Positions 16,818 through 24,482 of a stretch of DNA of 64,000 bases are shown here, piece by piece. The DNA comes from Pedobacter sp. ok626. GTDB taxonomy: Bacteria > Bacteroidota > Bacteroidia > Sphingobacteriales > Sphingobacteriaceae. Position 1 is the first letter of the stretch. Each line of letters starts with the position of its first letter. The position numbers were made by a program, and so were the translations under genes. A model generated the notes under the pieces. That model did not search any database and was not told the origin of the DNA. It saw nothing but the letters and a program-made list of their open reading frames with translations. The stretch covers positions 544,624 to 608,623 of the forward strand of contig NZ_FNEX01000001.1 in assembly GCF_900100435.1 (NCBI RefSeq), in the 5' to 3' direction.

Positions 16818-17420
16818 ATGGGAATAGCGGAAAGAAAAATTAGACAGAAGGAGGAGTTCAGAGCAAGTATACTGGAGGCTGCATGGCTTCAGGTATTAAC
16901 AGATGGCTGGCAATCTTTGTCGATTCGTAAAATTGCTGATGCTATTGAATACAGTATCCCAGTTATTTATAACCACTTTGAAAATAAAGAAGCTATATTG
17001 CTGGAGTTTACCAAAGAAGGTTTTCAAAAACTAGGCGAGGCACTTCAACAGGTTAAAGATCAACATCAGGAACCCGCTGTGCAGTTAGAAGCAATGGCAC
17101 ATGCTTATTGGGATTTTGCCTTTGATCATCAGGAGTTTTATCAGTTGATGTTTGGTTTGGGGATTCCGGCTTGTGAGAAGGTAAATCAGATTTCGGAAAT
17201 GAAAAACATGACAACGATTATGATTTCGACCATCCAGGAGACGATTGCGACAAGCCCAAATAAGGAGGCTGATTTTTTCCTTAAGTACCATACTTATTTA
17301 TCTATCCTTCATGGTTTGGTGTCTATCCAAATGATGAGAAAAGATGGTAAGCCTACGGAGGAGAATCGTAAGATACTACAAGACGCCATATCTGGATTTA
17401 TCAAATCTTTGCTAATTTAA
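16818..17420 (+). CDS. TetR/AcrR family transcriptional regulator
   Basis: This 200-residue repressor has an N-terminal helix-turn-helix (ILEAAWLQVLTDGWQSLSIR, KIADAIEYSIPVIYNHFENK, residues about 18-62). A helical ligand domain with WHG-like features (YWDFAFDHQEFYQLMFGLG) follows. It has its own promoter and an operator-like palindrome at the -7 box. The DoxX gene follows after 61 bases and is a likely target. Confidence 0.92.
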   Translation: MGIAERKIRQKEEFRASILEAAWLQVLTDGWQSLSIRKIADAIEYSIPVIYNHFENKEAILLEFTKEGFQKLGEALQQVKDQHQEPAVQLEAMAHAYWDFAFDHQEFYQLMFGLGIPACEKVNQISEMKNMTTIMISTIQETIATSPNKEADFFLKYHTYLSILHGLVSIQMMRKDGKPTEENRKILQDAISGFIKSLLI

Positions 17421-17481
17421 TCAATATCTAATTTAACATCTTAATCATCCATATTTTAATCACCAACAAACAAATTTCTCT

Positions 17482-17913
17482 ATGAAAAGACTATTTAACA
17501 CCAATTTTAATAACGCATCTCTGCATTTTATGCTACTTGTTTTACGTGTAGGTATTGCATCTTTTATGATTGTTCATGGTTATCAGAAACTAGGATGGCT
17601 TATGGCAGGTGGCGAAATTCAATTTGGTGACCCAATAGGAGTAGGTATGGCGGCCTCCTTGTATTTAGCTGTTTTTGCCGAATTTTTCTGTTCTATTTTT
17701 TTGTTACTAGGTTTAGGGACCAGATTAGCGCTCATACCACTAATCATTACAATGGTAGTTGCCGTATTTATTGTACACGCGCCAGATGGCTTTGATAAGA
17801 AAGAATTGGGCTTACATTACCTACTGGTTTACGTTTTCTTATTGATATCTGGTCCTGGAAAATACAGCATTGACAACATTATTAGTAAAAGGTTATACAG
17901 TCGCAAGCGCTAA
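17482..17913 (+). CDS. DoxX family membrane protein
   Basis: This 143-residue protein has four predicted membrane helices (about residues 18-35, 57-77, 82-101 and 112-130). The DoxX signature is seen in LVLRVGIASFMIVHGYQKLG and AVFAEFFCSIFLLLGLGTRL. DoxX proteins occur in inner membranes and have been linked to redox stress responses, but the reaction is unclear. It follows the TetR gene and probably belongs to its regulon. Confidence 0.88.
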   Translation: MKRLFNTNFNNASLHFMLLVLRVGIASFMIVHGYQKLGWLMAGGEIQFGDPIGVGMAASLYLAVFAEFFCSIFLLLGLGTRLALIPLIITMVVAVFIVHAPDGFDKKELGLHYLLVYVFLLISGPGKYSIDNIISKRLYSRKR

Positions 17914-17962
17914 ATATTTATATCTTACATATCATTTTGAATCAAATACCGTTATAGCTGTT

Positions 17963-18565
17963 ATGAAGAAAATATTGCTATTGTGTCTCGCTACTGTTGT
18001 TATATCAAGTTGTGGTATAAATAAACAGGCGCAGCAAATTAAAGCGCTCGAAAAGTGCAGGTACAAGATCACTTCTGCGGATCAAGTTACTCTTGGTGGG
18101 GCGGATGTGAAAAAGATGGTCATCAATCAAGATATTAATCTGGCTAGTCTACCTGGATTAGCATTAGGTTTACTTAGAAAAGATGTTCCCTTGAGAGCCC
18201 GGTTAAATCTGGAAGTTCAAAATCCGACTGGAGATGATGCTTCGATCAATGAATTTGAATATAAAATTTTGATCAACAAGCAGGAGTTGGCTACAGGTTT
18301 TGTGAACCAGGCCTTAAATGTTGCTGCGGGTAGGTCTGCTACTGTACCTGTTGATATGGAAGTAAACGTTTACCCATTTATTTCCAACAGTAAAGTAATG
18401 GGAGAGATTAGTGATTTTCTTAAAAGCGGTAAGAATGGTGGCCCTGAAAAGAAAGGCATCCTTACGCTTAAGATCAGACCTAGCATTAAAGTTGGAAACA
18501 CCTTGGTAAAATACCCTGGGTTTATTACAATAGATAAAGAAGTGAGCAGTAAGATTCTCCTATAA
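17963..18565 (+). CDS. LEA14/WHy-like lipoprotein
   Basis: The ATG at 17963 gives a 200-residue lipoprotein (MKKILLLCLATVVISSCG, Cys at about 17); an upstream open extension overlaps the doxX gene and was rejected. The middle (ARLNLEVQNPTGDDASINEF and YKILINKQELATGFVNQAL) resembles the LEA type 2 / WHy beta-sandwich fold found in desiccation-stress proteins. The role of such lipoproteins in Bacteroidota is unknown. It stands 49 bases after doxX. Confidence 0.75.
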   Translation: MKKILLLCLATVVISSCGINKQAQQIKALEKCRYKITSADQVTLGGADVKKMVINQDINLASLPGLALGLLRKDVPLRARLNLEVQNPTGDDASINEFEYKILINKQELATGFVNQALNVAAGRSATVPVDMEVNVYPFISNSKVMGEISDFLKSGKNGGPEKKGILTLKIRPSIKVGNTLVKYPGFITIDKEVSSKILL

Positions 18566-18651
18566 AAATTGTAGTACTATTGCAGTATTGTTACTGACTA
18601 GTTTGCAATTAAAACTTCAGATTAATGATTTTTGATTAATTTCGAATGATC

Positions 18652-18684
18652 GTGGTTGTGCATAGTAAGACAATGTACAACCAC
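18652..18684 (+). promoter_or_regulatory. 12-bp stem-loop upstream of the PIG-L gene
   Basis: GTGGTTGTGCAT (18652-18663) pairs with ATGTACAACCAC (18673-18684) with one G-T pair and a 9-base loop. It ends 22 bases before the next ATG. No T run follows it, so it is more likely a 5' leader structure or operator than a terminator. Confidence 0.45.
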
Positions 18685-18706
18685 AATAATCATTTAAAAT
18701 TTGAAT

Positions 18707-21145
18707 ATGAAGTTTCGCTTATCATTGCTCCTTTTTGCTGTAATCATTCCTTTTTTTAGCTGGGCACAAAATATGCAGCAATTAAATGCTGCAGAGATAA
18801 AACAAGGCCTTGAGGCACTAAATGTTACCGGAAGCGTGCTGTATATCGCTGCACATCCAGATGATGAAAATACCAGATTACTGACTTATCTGGCTAAAGA
18901 AAAAAAGGTAAGAACCGGTTATCTATCATTAACCAGGGGTGATGGCGGGCAAAACCTGATTGGTAATGAACAGGCCGAGTTATTGGGCCTAATACGTACA
19001 CAAGAACTATTGGCCGCCCGTCGAATGGATGGTGCAGAACAATTCTTTACAAGAGCCAATGATTTTGGCTTTTCTAAAAATCCAGAAGAGAGTTTTAAAA
19101 TCTGGGACAAGACAAAGATTCTTTCAGATGTGGTTTGGGTGATCCGTAAGTTTCAACCCGATGTTATCATTACACGTTTTCCTGAAGATGCACGTGCAGG
19201 ACACGGTCATCATTCCGGCTCCGCAATATTGGCTCGTGAGGCCTTCGCGGCTGCTGCAGATCCTAAGCAGTTTCCAGAGCAATTGGCTTTTGTAAAGCCA
19301 TGGCAAGCAAAAAGGATTGTATGGAATACATTTAACTTTGGAGGCAACAATACTACTGCCGAGGATCAAATGAAGATCGATGTTGGGTTGTATAATCCTC
19401 TGCTAGGTAAAAGTTATGGAGAAATAGCTGCAGAGAGTAGGTCTAATCATAGAAGTCAGGGCTTTGGTGCTGCAAGACAGCGCGGAACGGGTATAGAATA
19501 TTTTACACCTGTGGCAGGTGAAAGAGCAAAGGGGGATATATTTGATGGTATAGATTTTACATTGAATAGAACACCTGGAACTGCTGCTATTCAACAATTA
19601 TTGGCAGAGATCAATGCTGAATACAATGTTGCCGATCCTTCAAAATCAATCACTAAGCTTTTAAAATTAAAACAGCTGGTAAAAGGAAAGCCTTTTAAGC
19701 AGGATCTGCTAGATGATTTGATTCTGGCTTGTGCAGGTGTTTGGCTTGAAAGTTCTGCAACACACTCTTCCTACGCCCTAAACGAACCAGTAAATGTAAA
19801 AGTGCAGGGAATTGCAAGAGTAAAACCGGGATTTCCAATGACTATTACAATGGAGGAAGTAAACAGCGGTACCTCATTTGATTTGTCTCCAAATAAGTTT
19901 GGAACTCAGGATAAAGTAATTTCAACAGCGAATGTTGGCATTACTCAACCTTACTGGCTTGAAAAACAACATCCAATAGGTTCTTTTATAGTCGATTCAC
20001 TTTTGCTAATTGGGATGCCTCAAAACAGGCCAGCGCTAATGGCAGTATTTAAAATCAAAATAGGTGATCAGATCATAGAAAAGAAACGTCCGGTGGTTTA
20101 CAAATATACCGATCAGGTACGTGGAGAGGTTTACCAGCCATTGGTTATCGCAGCACCTGTAACTGCTACACTTTCTGAGAAAGCCTTTATTTTTAATGGT
20201 AATGAAGCCAAAAGCATCTCAGTATTGTTAAAGAGTTTTAAAGACAACGCATCTGGAGTATTAGCTCCGCAAGTACCTTCGGGATGGAAGGTAAGTCCTC
20301 AGAAGATAGACTTTACATTGGCTAAAAAAGGAGATGAACAATCGGTAATGTTTACGGTTACGCCTGCAGGAAATACTACAGGTGGCAATTTGTTGTTGAA
20401 TGTGCTGGTTGATGGGCAAACCTATAACAAGGGGCTTCGTGTAATTAGTTATGAGCATATTCCATTGCAAACACTTTTTCCTTTTGCTGAAGCCCGCTTA
20501 GATAAAGTAGATTTAAAATTTGCTGGAAAACGTATTGGTTACGTCGCTGGTGCGGGTGACCTTGTGCCTGAATCTTTAAAGCAAATAGGTTATGACGTAG
20601 TTAGCTTGACTGAGCATCAGGTAATCAACAGTAATCTGTCAGGTTTTGACGCGATCGTTACCGGAGTGAGACTGTACAATGTGAATGACCAGATTAAAAA
20701 TATGCAACCTAAGTTAATGAAGTATGTAGAGAATGGTGGAATTTTGTTAATTCAGTATAATGTAAATAGCCCTTTAAAGATTGATAATATTGGTCCTTAT
20801 CCCTTTAAATTGTCACGCGATAGGGTTACGGAAGAAGATGCAAAAGTTACTATCCTTGCGCCTGAAGACCCGGCTTTAAATTATCCTAACAAAATTACGG
20901 CTAAGGATTTTGATGGTTGGATACAAGAGCGTGGCTTGTACTTTGTTACTGATGCAGATCAGAAATATACACCAATCCTGAGTATGAATGACAATGGCGA
21001 AAGTGCTAAAACAGGATCGTTAATTGTTGCCAATTATGGAAAAGGCAGGTATGTATATACCGGTATTTCCTTCTTCAGACAATTACCTGCTGGTGTTCCT
21101 GGTGCATACCGTTTATTCGTGAATTTATTATCCACCAAAAAATAA
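18707..21145 (+). CDS. PIG-L family deacetylase with long C-terminal extension
   Basis: This secreted 812-residue enzyme removes N-acetyl groups from amino sugars in the known LmbE/PIG-L family. The ATG at 18707 directly precedes the signal peptide (residues 1-20, SWA-Q). The zinc motif HPDDE is at residues 50-54 and the second metal motif HGHHSGS near 166-172. After the deacetylase domain (to about 290) come beta-sandwich regions and a C-terminal domain (about 620-812) that resembles a class-I-glutamine-amidotransferase-like fold (YDVVSLTEHQV, FDAIVTGVRLYN). The frame is also open from a TTG two codons upstream. A small membrane gene and a symporter follow, suggesting uptake of the product. 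Confidence 0.88.
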   Translation: MKFRLSLLLFAVIIPFFSWAQNMQQLNAAEIKQGLEALNVTGSVLYIAAHPDDENTRLLTYLAKEKKVRTGYLSLTRGDGGQNLIGNEQAELLGLIRTQELLAARRMDGAEQFFTRANDFGFSKNPEESFKIWDKTKILSDVVWVIRKFQPDVIITRFPEDARAGHGHHSGSAILAREAFAAAADPKQFPEQLAFVKPWQAKRIVWNTFNFGGNNTTAEDQMKIDVGLYNPLLGKSYGEIAAESRSNHRSQGFGAARQRGTGIEYFTPVAGERAKGDIFDGIDFTLNRTPGTAAIQQLLAEINAEYNVADPSKSITKLLKLKQLVKGKPFKQDLLDDLILACAGVWLESSATHSSYALNEPVNVKVQGIARVKPGFPMTITMEEVNSGTSFDLSPNKFGTQDKVISTANVGITQPYWLEKQHPIGSFIVDSLLLIGMPQNRPALMAVFKIKIGDQIIEKKRPVVYKYTDQVRGEVYQPLVIAAPVTATLSEKAFIFNGNEAKSISVLLKSFKDNASGVLAPQVPSGWKVSPQKIDFTLAKKGDEQSVMFTVTPAGNTTGGNLLLNVLVDGQTYNKGLRVISYEHIPLQTLFPFAEARLDKVDLKFAGKRIGYVAGAGDLVPESLKQIGYDVVSLTEHQVINSNLSGFDAIVTGVRLYNVNDQIKNMQPKLMKYVENGGILLIQYNVNSPLKIDNIGPYPFKLSRDRVTEEDAKVTILAPEDPALNYPNKITAKDFDGWIQERGLYFVTDADQKYTPILSMNDNGESAKTGSLIVANYGKGRYVYTGISFFRQLPAGVPGAYRLFVNLLSTKK

Positions 21146-21163
21146 TTAATCTACCAATCATAT

Positions 21164-21307
21164 ATGATGGAGCAGGAACCAATGGGTGAAAAAGAACAGG
21201 ATTTGCCTCCTTTTGTTAAAACTTGGAAGCAGTTTTATCGACTATTGATCGGTTGGCTGGTGTTTTTAATCCTATTTTTTTACGCTTTTACTAAATATTT
21301 CGAATGA
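21164..21307 (+). CDS. 47-residue membrane protein coupled to the symporter
   Basis: This short frame starts at ATG 21164 and stops at 21305-21307. The acidic N-terminus (residues 1-19) is followed by one strongly hydrophobic segment (about 26-41, RLLIGWLVFLILFFYAF) and a charged end. Its TGA overlaps the ATG of the symporter gene (ATGA at 21304-21307), so translation is coupled. It starts 18 bases after the PIG-L stop. I do not recognise a family. The position suggests a small subunit or stabiliser of the symporter, comparable to small partners of other secondary transporters. Confidence 0.7.
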   Translation: MMEQEPMGEKEQDLPPFVKTWKQFYRLLIGWLVFLILFFYAFTKYFE

Positions 21308-23016
21308 GTGTTATAGATTGGTCTGTCTTAATCATTACACTTGTTGTAATTGTAGTTTATGGCGTTTATAAAAGTCGCGGTGCCCATAATATTCAAGGAT
21401 ATTTGTTGGGTAATCAGTCGCTGCCATGGTACCATGTTTGTTTATCAGTGATGGCTACGCAAGCCAGTGCGATTACTTTTTTATCGGCACCGGGGCTGGC
21501 TTATTCGTCGGGTATGAGTTTTGTGCAGTTTTACCTGGGCTTACCCTTGGCAATGATTGTTTTGTGCATCACCTTTGTGCCTATATTTCATCGTTTAAAG
21601 GTTTATACTGCATACGAGTATCTGGAACAACGATTTGATTTGAAAACAAGGGCGCTAACGGCATTTCTTTTCCTAATTCAGCGTGGACTTTCTACAGGAA
21701 TAACGATTTATGCACCCTCTATTATTTTATCGACTATATTAAATATCAACACTACTTATACCACACTATTTATTGGTAGTTTGGTTGTGTTTTATACTGT
21801 ATATGGTGGTACTAAAGCTGTTTCATACACACAAATGCTACAAATGAGTATTATCTTTTGTGGTTTGTTTGCAGCTGGAATAATGGTGGTCCACTTGCTT
21901 CCGGGGGATATTGGATTTAGTAGAGCCATCAGCATCGCTGGAAAAATGGGCAGAACCAATGCTATAGATTTTAAACTTGATTTAAATAATCAGTATACAG
22001 TGTGGACAGGTTTAATAGGTGGTTTCTTTTTGCAGTTGTCTTATTTTGGGACAGATCAGAGCCAGGTTGGACGATATTTGTCTGGCGCCTCGGTTAGTCA
22101 GAGTAGATTGGGTTTATTGATGAATGGCTTGGTGAAAATACCGATGCAGTTCCTGATATTACTAATTGGAGTGCTTGTTTTTGCTTTTTATCAATATAAC
22201 AGACCACCTATTTTTTTTAACAGTTTTGAGTTAAATAAACTGGAAACGAGTAAATATGGGCCGGAACTGGATAAGATTAAAGTCAATTATAACCGTGCGT
22301 TTGATGAAAAACAGGTGGAGGTAAATAAGATGAATGCGGCACTTGACGCCGATAACAAAGCACTTATTGATCAACAGAGAACTGCTCTGCGCCTTGCTGA
22401 TGAGAAGGAGAAGGCAATCAGAAAAGAGGTGACAGATTTAATGTTAAAGAATGATGATCAGGCCAATACTAAGGATAACAATTACATCTTTTTAAGTTTT
22501 GTAACCCAATATTTGCCAAAGGGATTAATAGGGCTATTAATTGCTATCATTTTCCTGGCATCTATGGGCTCTACGGCAAGTGCATTAAATTCACTGGCTT
22601 CGACAACTGTTATTGATATCTATAAGCGGTTGATTAAAAAGGATGCTACGGATCATCAGTATTTGCAGGCATCGCGTTTAGCAACTGTGTTTTGGGGTGT
22701 AGTATGTATTGTAATGGCTTTATATGCAAGCAAGATTGGTAATTTATTGGAAGCAGTAAATATTCTAGGGTCCTATATTTACGGAACTATTCTTGGTGTT
22801 TTTCTGGTTGCATTTTATGTGAAGCGGGTAAACGGAAGAGCTGTGTTTTTTGCAGCCTTACTAACTGAGGCTATAATTATAGTATTGGGAAGATCGGAAT
22901 TTGTAGCTTATTTATGGCTCAATGTAATTGGTTGTTTGTTGGTGGTATTGATAGCATTGATCATTCAGCAAATTATCAATGCCGGTAGATCAAATGTGAA
23001 GCGGGAAGGGGCTTAG
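21304..23016 (+). CDS. Sodium:solute symporter (SSS family)
   Basis: This 570-residue inner-membrane transporter couples solute uptake to sodium. It has about 13-14 membrane helices, with SSS signatures YLLGNQSLPWYHVCLSVMAT and FYTVYGGTKAVSYTQMLQM and the conserved FLQLSYFGTDQSQVGRYLS. A charged soluble insert of about 85 residues (about 305-390) sits between membrane blocks, as in SGLT-like Bacteroidota members. The preceding PIG-L deacetylase points to an amino sugar or related sugar as substrate (inference). The stop overlaps the convergent hydrolase gene by 4 bases. Confidence 0.92.
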   Translation: MSVIDWSVLIITLVVIVVYGVYKSRGAHNIQGYLLGNQSLPWYHVCLSVMATQASAITFLSAPGLAYSSGMSFVQFYLGLPLAMIVLCITFVPIFHRLKVYTAYEYLEQRFDLKTRALTAFLFLIQRGLSTGITIYAPSIILSTILNINTTYTTLFIGSLVVFYTVYGGTKAVSYTQMLQMSIIFCGLFAAGIMVVHLLPGDIGFSRAISIAGKMGRTNAIDFKLDLNNQYTVWTGLIGGFFLQLSYFGTDQSQVGRYLSGASVSQSRLGLLMNGLVKIPMQFLILLIGVLVFAFYQYNRPPIFFNSFELNKLETSKYGPELDKIKVNYNRAFDEKQVEVNKMNAALDADNKALIDQQRTALRLADEKEKAIRKEVTDLMLKNDDQANTKDNNYIFLSFVTQYLPKGLIGLLIAIIFLASMGSTASALNSLASTTVIDIYKRLIKKDATDHQYLQASRLATVFWGVVCIVMALYASKIGNLLEAVNILGSYIYGTILGVFLVAFYVKRVNGRAVFFAALLTEAIIIVLGRSEFVAYLWLNVIGCLLVVLIALIIQQIINAGRSNVKREGA

Positions 23017-23825
23017 CCTTTTAGCCAGTCTGCTACATACTGTAGCACTTGTGCACTTTCTGGTTCATTATGCATCTCATGATACAGGTTGTCCCATTCT
23101 TTATAAGTGAGTAGCTTGGCAGGTGCACGTTTGGCAAACAGGCGAGAACCCTCTACTGCTGTAAATTCATCGGCGCTACCATGCATTAACAGTGTGCGGA
23201 TCTTCAGTTGGTCTGCATGTTCCAGGCACCAGACCCCGTTCTGTATCATGTCGTTGGCTAGCCGGAAGCTGATTTTATCATGGCGCAAGGGATCATTCTC
23301 AAACTTTTCTATGGCTAATGGATCATGTGAGACTTTATTGATATCCAGCCCTTGAGAGATACGGAAGTTAGGTGCGATAGCGGTGAATACCTTTAGTGCC
23401 CCCTTAAGTAAAGGGCCTGGGCGCGTACCAATAATTAGTGCTGGGGCAGAAATAACTGCAGCTAGTATTTCCGGTTGTCGTTTAAGTAAGAACCCTGTTA
23501 ATACGCCTCCACCCATGCTATGACCAAACATAACAACGGGTTTGCTGAATTGAGTTTTTACATGACGTAAAAAGGCTTTTAAGTAATCAAACATGAATTC
23601 AAAGCCTCGGGAAGCACCTTTATGGCCATCAGTTTTACCATGACCATAATGATCAATACCGATAACTGCATAGCCTTGTTGCACAAAAAAAGCAGCTACT
23701 TGGTCATAACGTCCGATGTGCTCCCCGATGCCATGTACGATGATCATTACCTTATCGAATTTTTGAGGTAGCCAATGGATACCATGAAATTGAGTTTGTT
23801 TAAAAGTCCAATAAAATTCAGTCAT
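23013..23825 (-). CDS. Alpha/beta hydrolase (monoacylglycerol-lipase-like)
   Basis: This 270-residue cytoplasmic hydrolase has a Ser in the nucleophile elbow GHSMGG (about residue 98), an Asp in HGSADEFTAV, and a His in YHEMHNEPE near the end, a full catalytic triad. The N-terminal KVMIIVHGIGEHIGRYDQVA gives the oxyanion-hole HG motif typical of Hydrolase_4/monoacylglycerol lipases. It likely cleaves lipid esters, but the substrate is not set by the sequence. The DinB-fold gene lies 21 bases upstream on the same strand. Confidence 0.9.
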   Translation of the reverse strand: MTEFYWTFKQTQFHGIHWLPQKFDKVMIIVHGIGEHIGRYDQVAAFFVQQGYAVIGIDHYGHGKTDGHKGASRGFEFMFDYLKAFLRHVKTQFSKPVVMFGHSMGGGVLTGFLLKRQPEILAAVISAPALIIGTRPGPLLKGALKVFTAIAPNFRISQGLDINKVSHDPLAIEKFENDPLRHDKISFRLANDMIQNGVWCLEHADQLKIRTLLMHGSADEFTAVEGSRLFAKRAPAKLLTYKEWDNLYHEMHNEPESAQVLQYVADWLKG

Positions 23826-23846
23826 AAGGCCGGCGTTTTATTAAGA

Positions 23847-24347
23847 TTAGTCCATTGCCGGTAAGCCCATTGCAATCCATTCTTCTTTCGAAGGTCCATA
23901 TAGTCCCGGTACTGGTAAACCTAATATACGCATAATTACAGTCATTTGTCCACGATGATGTGTTTGGTGTAACAATAAGATTTGTAAAATTTTTCCTTTC
24001 ATCCATTCGTCGCCATACATAGGTACAAGGTCTTCGAGGGAGGAATCTGTCCATTTTAAACGTACGGCACGACAAAGGAGTTCTGAATTGGTCTTGTAGA
24101 TTTCGGCTATTTCATTCATCGTCTCCGGAATAGCTTGATGCTCTAGTAAATCTTCTGCGAGTAATCCTGCACGTTTACCCATTTCTGTAATGGTCTGCGT
24201 TAAATGCCAGGCCAACCTGTCTAAGGTGCGTACATGTTCATGAACTTGTGCAGCTTTAGCCTCAGCACTGATTAAACTAAAAATTTTTAAAGTAAATTCC
24301 TCTTCGTTTTTCCAGTCTTTCAGGAAATCATCAATTTTCCGGTACAT
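23847..24347 (-). CDS. DinB/DfsB-fold family protein
   Basis: This 166-residue four-helix-bundle protein (DinB/YfiT-like) is not a polymerase despite the name. Candidate metal ligands are the His in LAWHLTQ and the pair in QTHHRGQM, spaced as in the family. Many such proteins are thiol-dependent transferases or of unknown role. The ATG at 24347 was chosen; the longer open frame adds 18 residues with no family support. It heads a two-gene minus-strand unit with the hydrolase. Confidence 0.82.
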   Translation of the reverse strand: MYRKIDDFLKDWKNEEEFTLKIFSLISAEAKAAQVHEHVRTLDRLAWHLTQTITEMGKRAGLLAEDLLEHQAIPETMNEIAEIYKTNSELLCRAVRLKWTDSSLEDLVPMYGDEWMKGKILQILLLHQTHHRGQMTVIMRILGLPVPGLYGPSKEEWIAMGLPAMD

Positions 24348-24482
24348 CTTAATTCGTTTTATTTGAGTAGCTAATTTCCTAAAGATTAATCCGAACTGCA
24401 AATTTTAATATCAACAATGCTAATATTTGGATGGCTTGTCTATACGGTAATTCTTTCTATTTTTACAACTCACGATGTGATT

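Noticed and set aside
17870..17962. N-terminal extension of the LEA-like lipoprotein
   Set aside because: It overlaps doxX in another frame and would bury the lipoprotein signal that starts at 17963.
23847..24347. SOS polymerase function for the DinB-fold gene
   Set aside because: The sequence is a four-helix DinB/DfsB-like protein and lacks every Y-family polymerase motif; the true polymerase is at 10169-11326.
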